DNA of 64,000 nucleotides from Oppiella nova (lineage: Eukaryota; Arthropoda; Arachnida; Sarcoptiformes; Oppiidae). The position numbers and the translations under genes were made by a program. Below are positions 46,862 through 60,866 of the stretch, in pieces. The DNA is taken from NCBI GenBank assembly GCA_905397405.1, contig CAJPVJ010000017.1, positions 1 through 64,000 on the forward strand. The letters are read 5' to 3'. Below the pieces are notes generated by a model. It ran no database searches and had not been told where the DNA came from. It saw only the letters and a list, made by a program, of their open reading frames with translations. The stretch's first letter is position 1; every line of letters begins with the position of its first letter.

Positions 46862-48706
46862 GCCAAATAAAAGCCCGAGTCTTAGTCTGGGTTACGAATA
46901 ATTGAGGGAAAGTTTGTCTGTCATATCAAAAATGGTTTATTATTAGTCCGCTTTTGTATTGACAACAGAGCCATACAAAGACATTAAGGCGCTCTCTATT
47001 CGGCACTTATAGTAAGGAATCACTGCTTTTCTCATGTCTTTACTGATAGTCTCTTACATTTGGCTTTTGGTTTGTTTTGTGATAAAACACAACAAAAAAC
47101 TTAATTTAAGGAATGATTTCATCCCAAAAGTATGACATAAGAAGGGAATAGGAGTGCATTTTGGTCATCCATGTCACGTATATGGAGGCAATGATGGCTA
47201 TCATTAGTCATGAAGCGGTCCTCAAATCCTTCCTCATCTCGTTGTGATCCCTGTTCGGTGAGCGCCTGTACTCAGTCGAGCCCCACAACCATTGCTCACA
47301 CTTTTTATATAAATCCTGTATTTGAGACAATATGCGAGTCTTTGTGAGTATTTTGGGTCATCTCTCTAACCATATCTTTGTGATAATCAACCAAATGATT
47401 GATGCCTTCGACTACAGGCACCGGGATTTGCAACAAATGATTGCATTTGCAAAACACTCACTACAGTACAGACACAATCACTTGTAATTTGATTCAAATG
47501 TGAGTGACTTTTAAGTTCATATCAAATATATATAAAATCTGAAAACTCATTTTTATTCATTTAATAAATAGATATTTGGAATTCAGGGGAAATTACAACA
47601 CAAACGATAATAAATTCATCTTTATAAATTGCATCAGGATTTAAGTTAAACCAAAAATGATTTCATTTTATTCAAAATATTGGACAATATTAATTGGATT
47701 AATATCATCATTATCATGAATGTTATCACATTAATTAATACAATAAATATCTAGTAACAATAACTTAATTAAATTAATAAATTAAAAATGTGTTCATTTA
47801 ATTATAAAGCTAACTTATACTTAATATAATAATTTAATTGAAAACATAAATAAAAATACTCATAAATACAGTATTTTGAAAAATACAGTAAAAAGAATTA
47901 AAAAACAAAACTTTTTCAATCAAATAAAATAGAAGCAAGAACATTTCAATCATTTATAAAATTTTGTTGGAGAGAACAGAATATAATGATAGAGTGCTCT
48001 GTGTTTGTCATTCAGAAAATTCACTGTTTTTAGTGTTGAGAATGTGTTTGTGTTTAGAGTTTGCAGTGAAATGATAGCAATCCTTCAGTTTGAACGTCAC
48101 GTAAAGGAAATAAAGTGAGGCATCGATTCAATGAACACTTTCTCTCCAGTGAATCCTTTTAGCAAAAGTGAAAATTCAGTGCAAAAAACCTATTTGAGAG
48201 TGTTATTTCAATTCATATGCTAGCATCCCGGCCCCCAAATGGTCGCGATTTGAGTCCATTTTTTATCGCCAACACATAGATAGACAGCTCTCACCCTTCC
48301 GTTCGCTTTGATTTAGACTTTTTTGTGCAAAATTGTCTCTTTTGTATGCATGAGAACTGAGAAACAATTGGGGACTGAGGGGACAGACACACACTTATGC
48401 AGAGTATGGCATCATTTGCAGTGAAGAATAACTTAATTTTGTGAAACTTTAGATTTACTTTTAAAAGGTTAAAAATGGCTTTAAATTTTCAAATATGTTC
48501 TCAGGATTAATGTTTGTCTCAAAAGTTGTTGTAAAGTTTGAGTGAAAATGCAAAATGTAAAAACATGTGAATTATTTTTACAAATTTAGCCACACTTATG
48601 ATAAGTGATTGCTAGGCATTTGTTTTTGTTGTATATATTTGTTGAACGAATTTGCATAACTTTCCTCTGTATTAATAATGTGTCAAATAATAAGCTGTTG
48701 GGAGGG

Positions 48707-48738
<32 letters not shown>

Positions 48739-50294
48739 CGAATGGTGGAGACGACGGGAGTCTACTTTAATGGCAAATACAAGTGTTGTCTAAAGTTTGT
48801 GATAATTTGTCAAATATAATGAGTCTTTAGAGTAACATCTTCATAATATTAAAGTCTATAGATATTTATTTGTCGCAAAGTCTAGTAAATGAAGTAATAT
48901 TTTGTGACCAAATGGGTATTAGTTTAGAGAGTGATTGTCTCAATCAAAGAGATCACATTTTGCCATAAAATTTTGAACTCAAACTCGCAGTTTAGAGCTA
49001 AACATATGATCACTTTTGCAAACAAATAGTCAATTATGGTTGTGATCACCCAATTGTGATCAGTTGACAGTCAGTTGCATTGAACACTAAATTTTTATCG
49101 CTTTCCAACTCTCCATTTGTTGGGTAACTAGTCCTCCATATACTAGTAAACCGTATACACCGTACCTCATCCTCACACCCAAAGCATATACTATTAAAAC
49201 ATTTGTGAATCTTTTTTACTACAATAATAACAGAGAATTGGTTTCATTACATGAAAAAATACTCGAGAGATTTGGGCGCTGTGTCGGTGAGTCGTTGTGT
49301 TTTATAATGTCATTGCATTTGTGGGCCTTATTTGACGCCTAACGCAAACAAATGTGTGTTCAGCACTCAATGCACTCACTGTCGACATGTCTGTCCTCTT
49401 GGTATTGATGATAATGATGATGACATTAGCACCACAGCCAACACAACCAGCAGATGATACCACTCTTTTTTCTCTCGTTTTCAAATAACTTTCTTTTATT
49501 TTTCTAAAACAATATAACTTTCCAAACGCGATGTCCTTCCCTTCCATTCCACTCAATCTCTCAGTTATTCTCGTTCTCTGCCGACGAGACTCTTCTCTCC
49601 TCTCCTTTCCATAGCATTTGCTTTCGCTTTTCAAATGAGGAAAGTATTACTCTCTGACAGTACACCCAATCGCTTAATCTCCTATTAGTGAACACTTTAT
49701 TCCCATTTTTCTGTGGCATTCATATCCACAGCACAGTATGTCTTGTTTTATGCGATTATGTGCTTAAATATAACATCTCATTTGAATACAATATATTCGG
49801 CATTTTCGGTAAATATTAGATTCTCTCATATCATGTATTAATGTTTTAAAATTTGAATCAAATGTTGTATTACTTACTCTTATACTGTATAAGCTTTAAA
49901 TTTGGTTTTACTTTTTTTTATAAAAACCTAATCTTTAAAGAAATTAAATGCTATATTAGGAAAATAAAAAATATTAAATATTCTTTGTAATATTCTTTAT
50001 ATAAATATTTTTATATTTTTATTTTAATTCTTAGTTTGATTCTATAGTTTGAGTTCTTTGTTTGAATGATAACCAAAAGTTTGACTACAAATGACATAAA
50101 ACAATGCAATGATGTTGTGGTCAGCAAAAGAACAAATTTGTCGTCCAATGGTTTGGAGTGAGAGTTGGCTTTCATTTGACCCAAAGTGAAGTTTGAACGC
50201 CAATTGAATTTGCTTCACATCTCACCACAAGTTGTATGTCTGTGTCTGTTAGGGCTGACTCTTAGCTAACATTAGCGCAAGTTGTGGCCCCGAT

Positions 50295-50296
<2 letters not shown>
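46862..50296. other. Noncoding, 3.4 kb
   Basis: No supported gene. It contains the GA array listed at 48711. Confidence 0.35.
48711..48738. repeat. (GA)n microsatellite
   Basis: 28-bp uninterrupted GA array. Confidence 0.95.

Positions 50297-50327
<31 letters not shown>
50297..50327. repeat. (GA)n microsatellite
   Basis: 31-bp uninterrupted GA array. Confidence 0.95.
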
Positions 50328-50329
<2 letters not shown>

Positions 50330-51588
50330 GTAAGGGTGAGTAGGGATGTCTCTTGAATGGACAAATAATAGGCTGCAATGGATTTCTTGTGCAAAACACA
50401 ATGTAATCATAGAATAAGAGCATTGCGTGAATTTCAATGTCTATATGTGTAGTGAATGTGCACTTGATTTTGATGGCCATTCAAATTGTGTTGAAATTTT
50501 GAAACATTGAAACTTTGGTGACCTCTTCATAGAGGATTGAATGTCACTTTAAAAACAAGGCACCGGCACCTGCTCCTAAATTTTCAATTCAACTTATATT
50601 AGGCCCCACTTTACCATTTGATTGAATTATATTTTCAATTCATTGCAATTCTATCAGCGCTTGAAAGTCGATACTCTCTTTGAAACACAACTTTCCATGT
50701 GTTTCACAATTGCATTCAATTATTATAACATTTTGTGTTTGCCATCCATAGAGCCTTTCCACTCATTTTAATTCAATTCTCATAGAAGTGACACAACAAG
50801 ACTTGACAATACATTTGATAACATTTTTAAAATAAATTCTCGTTTTTTGTTTTATTTATGTTTTTATAATTCGTTTCTTTTCTAACAGTAATAGTGTTAT
50901 AAGAAAAGTGTTTTATTGAAACAACTTATCAAAAGGATTACATTGAATACAACACTTGATTCAAACAAACACATAGTGACGGCTCACGAGTGGTTGTGAG
51001 GGCACAAGTAGTCCAATATCTTTATAATTACGAGTATTATTGGGAAGAAATATCACTTTTAGTGTCAAAGTCTGGAGCAGAGTATTGGTGTAAATGTTGT
51101 GCCGAAGTAATGGTGTGTTGTTTCCCCACGACGTCAATCAAAAGTCAATTCAAGTGGCAATCAGTTTCGACAATCTGTTTGTGCGGTAACCGAACCACAG
51201 CTCAACTCACACTTCACTCCACTCTCTGCTCGCGAGAGATGCCTCACAAGAGATCGGTTCCCACTTTATTCATACAATTCCTTAGTTTACTGCAAATAAA
51301 CCCATTTCTAGATATTATTTCATCTTATATATTATGGATTCAATTTCTTTAATACATTTATGACACACTAATGTTTGCCATGATTTCTGTGAATGTGTTT
51401 TGCAATTAGTTTTGATTGAAATTTAATTTTCGGTTGTTATCGACAAATAAATTGTTGGAAAAAATGTTTTGTGATTCAAATATTTGGAATTGCAAATATC
51501 TATACAGTACTCATAGCAATATAACAATGAGATAGAAAACTCACATTTTCCCATTTCAATCAATACATGGTTTGTTATTTCTAAAGAT

Positions 51589-51622
<34 letters not shown>

Positions 51623-52967
51623 TGACATATTTAGTGATGAGAATGAGTTTAGTGAACAATAATCATGGTAATTTATGATCCGAAACATACTTTAGATTGT
51701 GATTCACAAAAATATCTTTTGACTGATCCATACAATTGCGAAGTGAGTGAACATATGAGTGCTCTCTGGAGAGACTTCCATCACAGGGAAACACACCTGA
51801 AAGTTGACACCTATTTAGTGATAGGAGTTGAGCCGAAAAAGTTAAAAGTCATTCGCTTTTAATCAAGTATTGAACACATGAAAAGTGGAAAGACATAAAT
51901 GTTTGGTTGAGTGCACTTTATGGAGATGGACTGCCTGTGCCTTACGCTAAATGGGCTCTAATAGTGCCACTATTGCCACCACCACTCGATTGTCAATACG
52001 AGTGGCTATTCTTAAGGAATCACTAAATTTTGTCGTCACTATTGAGCCCTCTTTTAAATTATATAATATTGTAATACAATTGCTTTTGTCGTCAAATGTT
52101 TTTGTCATTCAACGCATTCATTGTTTGTCTTGAGTGTCAAAAAATACCAGATTTTGCACTACTATTTAGCACTAGTTTTTGCATAAATAACATTAAATGA
52201 TCTCAAAAATAGTTTACGAGTGAACACACATTTGGACAGAAGTGTCAAAAATTCTTGAATCACTAAATGGACGGCTATTTCGTATAAAATAGTGTTAGCG
52301 GTGACTGACAATACATAGTATGACCAGTAAATGTGTTTTTGTGTGTTTGGTCTCAAAACGCAATCACAATGTCTTTCAATATAATGTCAGTCAAAGAGCA
52401 TATCAAACGACTTCCAGTGCTCTCTAAACGGCTTCAATAAACTAAAGCTGACAAAAATGAGTAACCAATCCATACCCCAAACCCCGTTTACTAATACTAT
52501 TCATACATTGAGTTGAACGCAATTTTATATTTTGAGTCCAAATTCTTGCGCAAAAAATGCTATGTTATAGGTTTAATATAAAAAATAGTTTTAGGTTATC
52601 ATAACAATGAATTAAGAATTTGTATATAAAATATGCAGATGTACTGTAAGTGCAAAGTGGTTGAAAACAATGATTAGACTGTATTATTGGACACTTGAAT
52701 TGTGTTGGGAGTCGAGAGTTGATCACTAAAATGGTTAAGCAGATGGACATTATTGGGTATGTAGTGGACGGGTATGTGTGTCGATGCGAACATAACCAAA
52801 ATAACAAGAATAAAGTTAACTGACTTGAAGTGAGAGAGCCATTCAAAAGTGCAGTACTTTGTGAATACATAAGTAGTAAAGTATAGTAAAGTGTAGTTTA
52901 GTCCACAGTTTATGTAACATATAAGACAAGCAATCATTTCAATAATGATTACGACCTCTCATGTGTT

Positions 52968-52971
<4 letters not shown>
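50328..52971. other. Noncoding, 2.6 kb
   Basis: No supported gene. The 120-codon frame at 50990-51352 has no recognisable domain or exon context. Confidence 0.35.
51589..51622. repeat. (GA)n microsatellite
   Basis: 34-bp GA array with one AA interruption. Confidence 0.94.

Positions 52972-53009
<38 letters not shown>
52972..53009. repeat. (GA)n microsatellite
   Basis: 38-bp uninterrupted GA array, only about 155 bp from a CT array of opposite sense. Confidence 0.95.
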
Positions 53010-53012
<3 letters not shown>

Positions 53013-53161
53013 GTAGTCAGTGCAGTCAGTGCCCAATAGAACATAGAGTATTGCACAGAATGTGCTCTAATAGCATAAGACTCTAAACGCTGTAACTTTA
53101 TACAGTATACCACTACTATTATCATGAATGTAATGGTAGCTTAAATTGTGGTCTCATTTCT

Positions 53162-53165
<4 letters not shown>

Positions 53166-53206
<41 letters not shown>
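53166..53206. repeat. (CT)n microsatellite
   Basis: 41-bp uninterrupted CT array. With the GA array at 52972 it could pair as a hairpin of about 38 bp. Confidence 0.95.
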
Positions 53207-53209
<3 letters not shown>

Positions 53210-53869
53210 CACTCACTCATTCAATGCTCTCTTGTTTTGAAGTATTAGAAAATCGATTGTATTTTATATGTGAAATGCTATGCATTCTCTGCATGAGTTA
53301 AGTTATGAATTTAGTGATACTTAACTTATTAGTTATGTTTGCATATAAATTTACACAAATATAACGCAAATTTGAAGTGAGATGAGAAAATACTGGGAAT
53401 AAGCAAAACATATTCCTTACGATTCTTACAGTTATAGTCAAACCAATGCCTCCTCTAATCCCTTAATACTTGGCCTTAATATCAATGCCTATTTATCGCA
53501 TAATTGTGTGATTTTCACTCTTTTCTCACGCTTTTAAACACATCTTCGCATTCAATCATTAATTTATAAAATGGATGAATATTTAGTGTTAAACGGGTTT
53601 AAGTGGAAAACGCTTTCAAACCATTTTAAATACAAGTCATGAACTTTGTAGGTTAGAAGACATTCTCACGACATTTGTCTCTCATATGTGCAAACACTAT
53701 ACACTTTTTGCACCGGTATTTGCATTTGTTTGCAAATGAGCGGAAGTCCACACACTATATATTCAGATCCCCTTATTATCTGAAAGCTTCCGATTTTAAT
53801 AAAAGTGAAAATTATTATATACTTTATGTTTGCAAATCAGTTTAGTATACAATTGTTAGTGTCTTCTTT

Positions 53870-53871
<2 letters not shown>

Positions 53872-53909
<38 letters not shown>
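53872..53909. repeat. (CT)n microsatellite
   Basis: 38-bp CT array. Confidence 0.95.
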
Positions 53910-53911
<2 letters not shown>

Positions 53912-55942
53912 CACTCTCATAACTCAAACTCTCAAAACATAGACACATTTTCGGCTCTATTTTTAAGACCCAATATTTTTTGCCTTTGAAGATATTGTGC
54001 AAACTTTGTTAATGTGAGCTAATATTTTATGCACATATAAGCCGATTGCAAGGATAGACCACTCATTTGCATGTTTTTGTCGCTCAATAGAAGTAAAAAA
54101 AGTCAAAGAACTTACAGTTTTGTCGTATTATAACTCATAAGAAGCAAAATATTTGGAGTCAACTCTAATGGCATATAAGCTTTGAGTGACACAAAGAAAT
54201 ATAAGGAAAAAGTTTTGACACAAAACCTACGCTTATATTAAACTACTGTTTATGAAAACAGAGGTTTCGGTTCCTATTATTCTGTCTTTCATCACAAACT
54301 ACTGGCCCTTTCTATCCCTCTCTATCCTCTCACTTCTCTCTATCAACTCCTGTATTCAATACAAGTATGGCTTGTGTTGAGAGTTTGAACTGATCTTTGG
54401 ATACAAATTCTCTCTATTCTTATGTATTAATTTTTAGGTTTTACCAGAGATTAGGAACAGGAGAAAAGGTGGTCCGTTTGCATTTGGCTCGAAAATTTAA
54501 TCCTATTGAAAAAAATAGTGAACAAAAAATATATTTTAGGACTGAAAGTGAATCGTATTGTAATACTGACTATAAGTAGTATATATTGTATACATTGTGT
54601 GTATATTTGTTGCCGAAAAGTGTAACAGAGTTTTAGGTGAAGCTCTACATAAAAAGCTCTGAAATGCCAACCTTTGGCTCTATTATCCGCATTTGGCATC
54701 AGTTAAAAAAGGATCACATATTATGTGCACTTTAACTGAGTGTTTGTAAAAATGTAAAGAGAAGTGTAGTTATAGTTATAGTAATCCTGTTTGCAGACAA
54801 TGAATAGCTTTGTTGTACTTTTTGTTCGCATATAAGCGAAAGGCATCCACTCTTTGAGATGAGAGAAAAATTTGTCATTCAATGCAATGCCAATGCAATT
54901 GAGAATGAGGTGATGGGTGTGTTGTGCTGCACACCTGTGCAAACTCTATACACCTTTTCGTATAGTATTCGGTACTGTTGGCCATACACTGTATACCAAA
55001 CACCAATTCAATGGACCAAGAATATACTGTACATTCAAATGCCTCAATGTATGACTGCGTGACTGCTAAGTGTATGTGTGCTGTAGTAGTGGTAGAGTTA
55101 AGTGGAAGGAGTAGTTAACCAGAGAAGGAGTCAGTAGTGAGGAGTAGTACTGTATCTTCAGATCAAGTGATGATAGTGTCTGTGAGCGCAAACTCTCGTC
55201 CATTTCATCCAATGATGTCTATCTTTTAGTCGTACGTCAAGAAAGTTAGTTGAGTCGAGTTAAGCAACTCTCACCTTCCAGTCCCCTATTGGTGCTCACA
55301 ATTGGTGCTCACTTCCCAAATAGAGTAGTGCCTACAGACCAGACCAGTGCCTAACTTCTAGTGCTTGAACTCATGCGCTCGGAGTCGAGTCCATGATTCA
55401 CATGATTCAGTGAAAGCAAAGTAAAGCAACTTTTTGTGTCTCTGTATTGAGTATTGAGTTCCAACTCCTCTCCACTACTCTCTTACGAACCACTCGTAAG
55501 AGTTTGTCTACAGTTGCCTACAGTTGCCTACAGTTCCCTACAGTTCCACTCACACTATCATATACTCTATTAGTGTACTCAGACTTTAGTGCACTTCCAG
55601 CCAACTTTGCACCAGTTCTACACCAGCTCTACAGCACTTCCATCAGCTCCTCCACCACTGCTTCGGCTCCATCCGAGCCATCAATTTATATATACACCGC
55701 ATCTCCTCTATGACAGTATAGGGCCAGTAATTGTGGTCATTCACAGCCACTCGCACTCTATGAATATGTTTATGTTTAGTACTAATTCACTGCAATCTAC
55801 AAACAATTAATTGACTCAATTGTTCACGTCTTCAATGATCAGTGAAAGCAGTTTTATTTGAATTCGTGTCAATACTAACAAAACTTTGTTAAACTTTATT
55901 AATCACAACTCAATTCATTGATTGCATTCATAGCCCAATGCA
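53910..55942 (+). promoter_or_regulatory. Upstream region and probable 5' UTR of the RNF220-like gene
   Basis: GC content rises from about 55060 towards the ATG at 55943. The stretch 55180-55700 is rich in short repeats such as cctacagttg (about four tandem copies near 55505-55545) and lacks a convincing coding frame, as expected for a long 5' UTR. A three-codon upstream ORF (ATG CAA TGC TAA, 55938-55949) overlaps the main start in another frame. Confidence 0.45.
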
Positions 55943-56395
55943 ATGCTAAGCAATTGTGTGACATCTAAATCGTCGTCCCCCTCATCGCCCGTCTCTATGA
56001 TGTCTCCATCCAGTCTTCACTCCTCACCACAAGCGTCGTCGTCGTACAGTCAGGACAGGTCTCCGGTGTCGAGTCCCTCGCGAGTCAACCTCCAGTCCAT
56101 TCCGCTGCTGAAGCCGTCGGCCATAAAGGAGCCGTCGGTCCACTTCCCGCCCTCAACCATACCGTCGATGTGTTTCCCACTGCACGCCATATACGCACAG
56201 AATCCCTATTCAGGGATCGTTGGCACCAATCTGTCCACCTTTTTCTCGCCGCACGCCATCGCCCGTCAAATGTCTTTTCTGGGCAACTCTTTCCAACATA
56301 ACCTCTCAGGTAATCATTGCTTTCCCTATCATTGTCTTCATATTTACTGTTATTAAGACATACACTCTGAAGGGAGAGTCATAAACAAAACGACA

Positions 56396-56436
<41 letters not shown>

Positions 56437-59400
56437 GAGTCCTAAAACTCTTGGAATTTATAATGACTTTATGATAACCCGTAGGCAAACGAATTCCTGC
56501 CGAAGATTTTTCACGCTTTCCACCGGTCTTTTCGCCCCTCAATACTGCACACAGGACTGCAAATGCCAGCGCATACCCCACCGCTAAACAGGGCTGTCTG
56601 TTCCCATTCAATGCTACCCATACTTCAGGTGCTCATCATTTACACAATACACAGAACAATATGTTTAACGCATTAAATAACGAATTCACCACATCTTCGC
56701 CACCATTTAAACGCAAAATGTTGAACATCTCGGGAGACACCGACCTCTCGACCAATGCTTCAAACGAGTCACTACTCCAACAACAGTCCTGTAAGTGATC
56801 GCCACATCATTAATACATACTTTTAATTCATTGCTTGCAAATGCATTAATTTGCAAAAGTTTATGCAAAACTAAGCTAAGAATGCATTGCAATAAATACA
56901 CATTCATTCAAATATAATTACTATGCTTTGCATTTGAAAAACAGTTATTATAATCATTTTGCAAAAGAGATTAAATTTGATGAATAGAATCGGATTTTAT
57001 TCGCTTATCTGCACCACATTTAGAGACAATTAAATTGCAAAATGTTTCTAAACTTTTTCATACAAGTATAGAATACTGCAGTAATTATTTGAATAAAATA
57101 TTAAGTACTTATTCTTTCTGATAAGTTTTAATATGAATATCGATTCAAATAAGTCAACCCTTATATGCATTCAAAACTAAGTTTTGTTTGTTGAGCCAAT
57201 TGGAGTCAATTAAAAACATTAAGTGTCCGTAACATAGCCTACGACATGACCCGGAGCTCTGAGTGCATCAATTAGGACTGTGTTGGCCCTAACCTATCAG
57301 TTAGTCGTCGATCACATTATCGAAAGCTTTTAACAATTCTTGTCTTCTCTTTATTTTTATCGCAAAAACTATAAGATTTGAGATTTGCATCAATTTCTAA
57401 ATTCCATTCTAAATCACATTGTTTATGAAAATCTTAGATTTCAAATTAATTAATTTTACTCAATCAGAAATAATTAATAATAAAATGTAAAATAGTTTGC
57501 AGTTTTATAAGAATATTCAAGTAGTAAGATTGTCTCACAAGTTAGTATTAACAGTATAGGCTGCTTGGAAAGTAGATTAACTTATTTTAAAAGAATTTAT
57601 TATCAAAATTATATTTATAATATTACACAGAATTTGAATATAAGGTATTTTGGTGTTACTGTATTAATGTTATCCAATTACTTTAATGGTGTAGCCATGG
57701 GCTCAAATAGTTGGTGTCGGTCTCCATCGCATCCCCTGACGTGTCCTCTTTGCTCGATATCTCTGGAAGGAGTGGACATCAGTCGACATTTCATTGAAGA
57801 GGTCCACAAAGTGGAGACCTTTAGAAAGTAAGTCATATATCACTCACTTATAGAATATTATATTTGATTAGCTATTTATTTGCCGCCAGCGCTCCCAGTC
57901 TTACTTTAGTTGACTTTTAGAGAACAAAAGTTTTATAAAAAAATGAAAATATTTGAGGCCTCGAGAGATTGAATTAAGGGATGGGATGTCAGATAATATA
58001 ACATAATATATAAAAACATTTCAATAATTGTTTTCCACTATAAAGTAATTCAATGCTTAGTAAGCGTTCAAAACTATGAGTTTAAAATGCTTCTCTCTCT
58101 CTCTCTCTCTCTCTGTCTGCCTCATCCCTGCATCCCCTATCCCTTCATCCCACATCCCAGTGCTCTATCACTGCTCTACAAAAACTTCAAAGAACAGCGT
58201 TTTTATTGCACATTCTCTGCATTCTTCGGAAGCACTACTCATATCAGTATTTCATATGAAGTTCTTATATAAGAAGTTCTCTATCACTGAAAGAATTGAG
58301 ATTTCATTAAAATTTAATATTGTTTTATATAGTATTTTAGTAGTTTTTGGGAGAGTTTAGTAAACAGTAATACTAATCATGAAAAATAACGTGAAAACGG
58401 TTTTAAAACCACTAATAAAACTTTCTTTTAAAACATGGTTTTCCAATTAAGCGTCGATTTTGACTCGATATTTAATCGACAATAAAACTCTACAATATTA
58501 ACTTATATGGTTTAGATTTATTTATATCGCATTATAAATAATTGATATGTTTAATAAATATATTAATAAATTAATTATAATATAATTTATGAGTTTAAAC
58601 CTATAAGTGATAGAAATAGTGGTAAACAATAGGTTATTGAGAGATATCTTGTGTGGCTTTCATAAAAGTGTTTGAATGAATGGTCGACTTGTGTTGTCTG
58701 AGCGCTTGAATGCCATTTACGATCAAATGAACCAAATATTCATACATTTTATATTTTGTTTTATATCAAATAGTGAGCACAATTGCGGGGCTTTTTATAT
58801 CTTGTAGGCACTCAGCAAATAAATTAAAACGCGATATGTTTTTGCTTTTATAAAGTTTACATCCACTTTGATTCCTATATTTATATAATAATTTTTTCAT
58901 TTTGCTTTCTATAGATTAAGTAATTTGGCGGACATTCCCAACGATTCACCAGAAAGTAATGAACATTCATTTGAGTCGAGATGTTCATCATTTCAGAAAA
59001 AGTTGCCGTATTCTCGATGGGAGGTTTGTTTTATAACTTATTCCCAAAATTATTTATAGACATTAAATAAATAAACGAATATAAATGTGTAGAGACTATA
59101 CGTTTGCAAAAAAGCAACAAAATATATGGCAATAATAGTGAATATAAATACGATTTTTAGTATTTCTCTCAAAGATTTTCTCTTAACTCTTTGAGAACTA
59201 AAACACAAACCCTTTATCTGAAGCCAATCTTTTTAAGCATTATTTTCTTTCTCTCCTGATTTTTATAGACATTTCAAAGGGTTAAGCAAAACCGTCATTC
59301 AAGGCTAACAGGTATTTACCATTTTCTATAAGATTTATACCATTTATACCTATGATTCACATTATATTCAATGCAATTAACTAAATGAATACTCACTTAA

Positions 59401-60833
59401 AGCCGACAAAATCTCATCAAAAATGTTTGCATTTATTTGTCTTATTCTTGTTTAGTGCTTAAAATCAGTTATTTTTTACTCTGTCTTTACAGTACTTTAT
59501 GTTATTATATAAATAATAAGCAAAAACATATCAAACCTGTATTCATACCTTAGTTATGGTCCTTATTTTGTGTAATTTTGTTGGTTTTAAGTCTGTATAA
59601 AATTTGTTTTAATTTTTCTGTTAGTTTTACTTTTATTTATCGAATAAATTATATTATTATTCATAATATTATTTATATTACTTCTTAAAAGTTGTCATTT
59701 AAACGCAATAATCATTAAATTCAATGAATATATGCTATTCATGTGTTTCACCAAAAAGCAAATAACACTTTATTTATTTGGACATAATTTTCAAAATGCA
59801 AATCACATAAAACACATTCTTATAAATTCATTTTTGTTATGCATTTAAAACATTATTATCATTACAGTTAAAACAAAATTTCTATAAACATTATCGCATA
59901 CTCTTTTTGATTAGTATTTTCTCAATGTTTCTAAAGATTTAAATTACAATTACATTCGTATCTCAACACTGATTCATATCTGAGTTTTATTTGTTTTAAA
60001 CCTTATTTTCTCAATAAATTAGTATAAAATAAATTTATTTTTAATTCGTTTGAAATGGAGCCAAAAAATGTGAAAAGTTATCCAATTCTTAGCGAAAGAC
60101 ATCAAAAGAAGTTTATTATTTATCAGAAGATCTTATCCACAATTAGTGACAAAAATATTTCTGATTAACTGTTGTGTCAGAAAATTTTTGTTTCTCGCGA
60201 ATGATTTATTTTTCACCATTTCTTTGATTTTTCTTTAATTTATTCGCAAAATCTGTACAACAAATATAATAAGTAATTCAAGAAAATTTTTGACATTTAA
60301 AACTGATTAGAGTATCAAACTGTGCGAACATTTTTCATATTTCCTCGAAAGCTAATTTAAATAATAATTAAATTTTTTGTTTTGTTGCAATATTTCTGAT
60401 TTCAAATATTTATGTTCAATATTAAAGCAATGATTCGCCAAACGAGGAAAAAGTTTGAAACCGAAGAGTTAAGGACTGAAAGCACTGGCAATCAGTTGTT
60501 GAGGAATGACTCCGTTTGGAACATCGGCTCTGATGTCAGCACTACTTCTCAGGTCTGGTCTCCGCTCTTCAGTTCAATTCACAAACTTTTTATTCAATCA
60601 TACATTTTGTAACAATATATTGTTTGCAAAGAAATATAACTCTTAATTGAAAAGTTGTTTTTGAAATTTGAATTAAGTTTCCAAAATGAAATTATAGATC
60701 ATTTTTGCAATACTAGTGAACTAAGCCATTGAGCAAATGATAGGCAAACACACAACTGTAATATGAATTATAGCTTAACTTTTTGGGGATGACTTTGATT
60801 TTCTGGGATTTATGTGTGATCTGATCGACTCTT

Positions 60834-60866
<33 letters not shown>

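Noticed and set aside
50990-51352. 120-codon frame
   Set aside because: No recognisable domain, and Cys-rich composition alone is not enough.
58076-58360. Ser/Leu-rich frame over a CT array
   Set aside because: Produced by translation of the microsatellite inside an intron.
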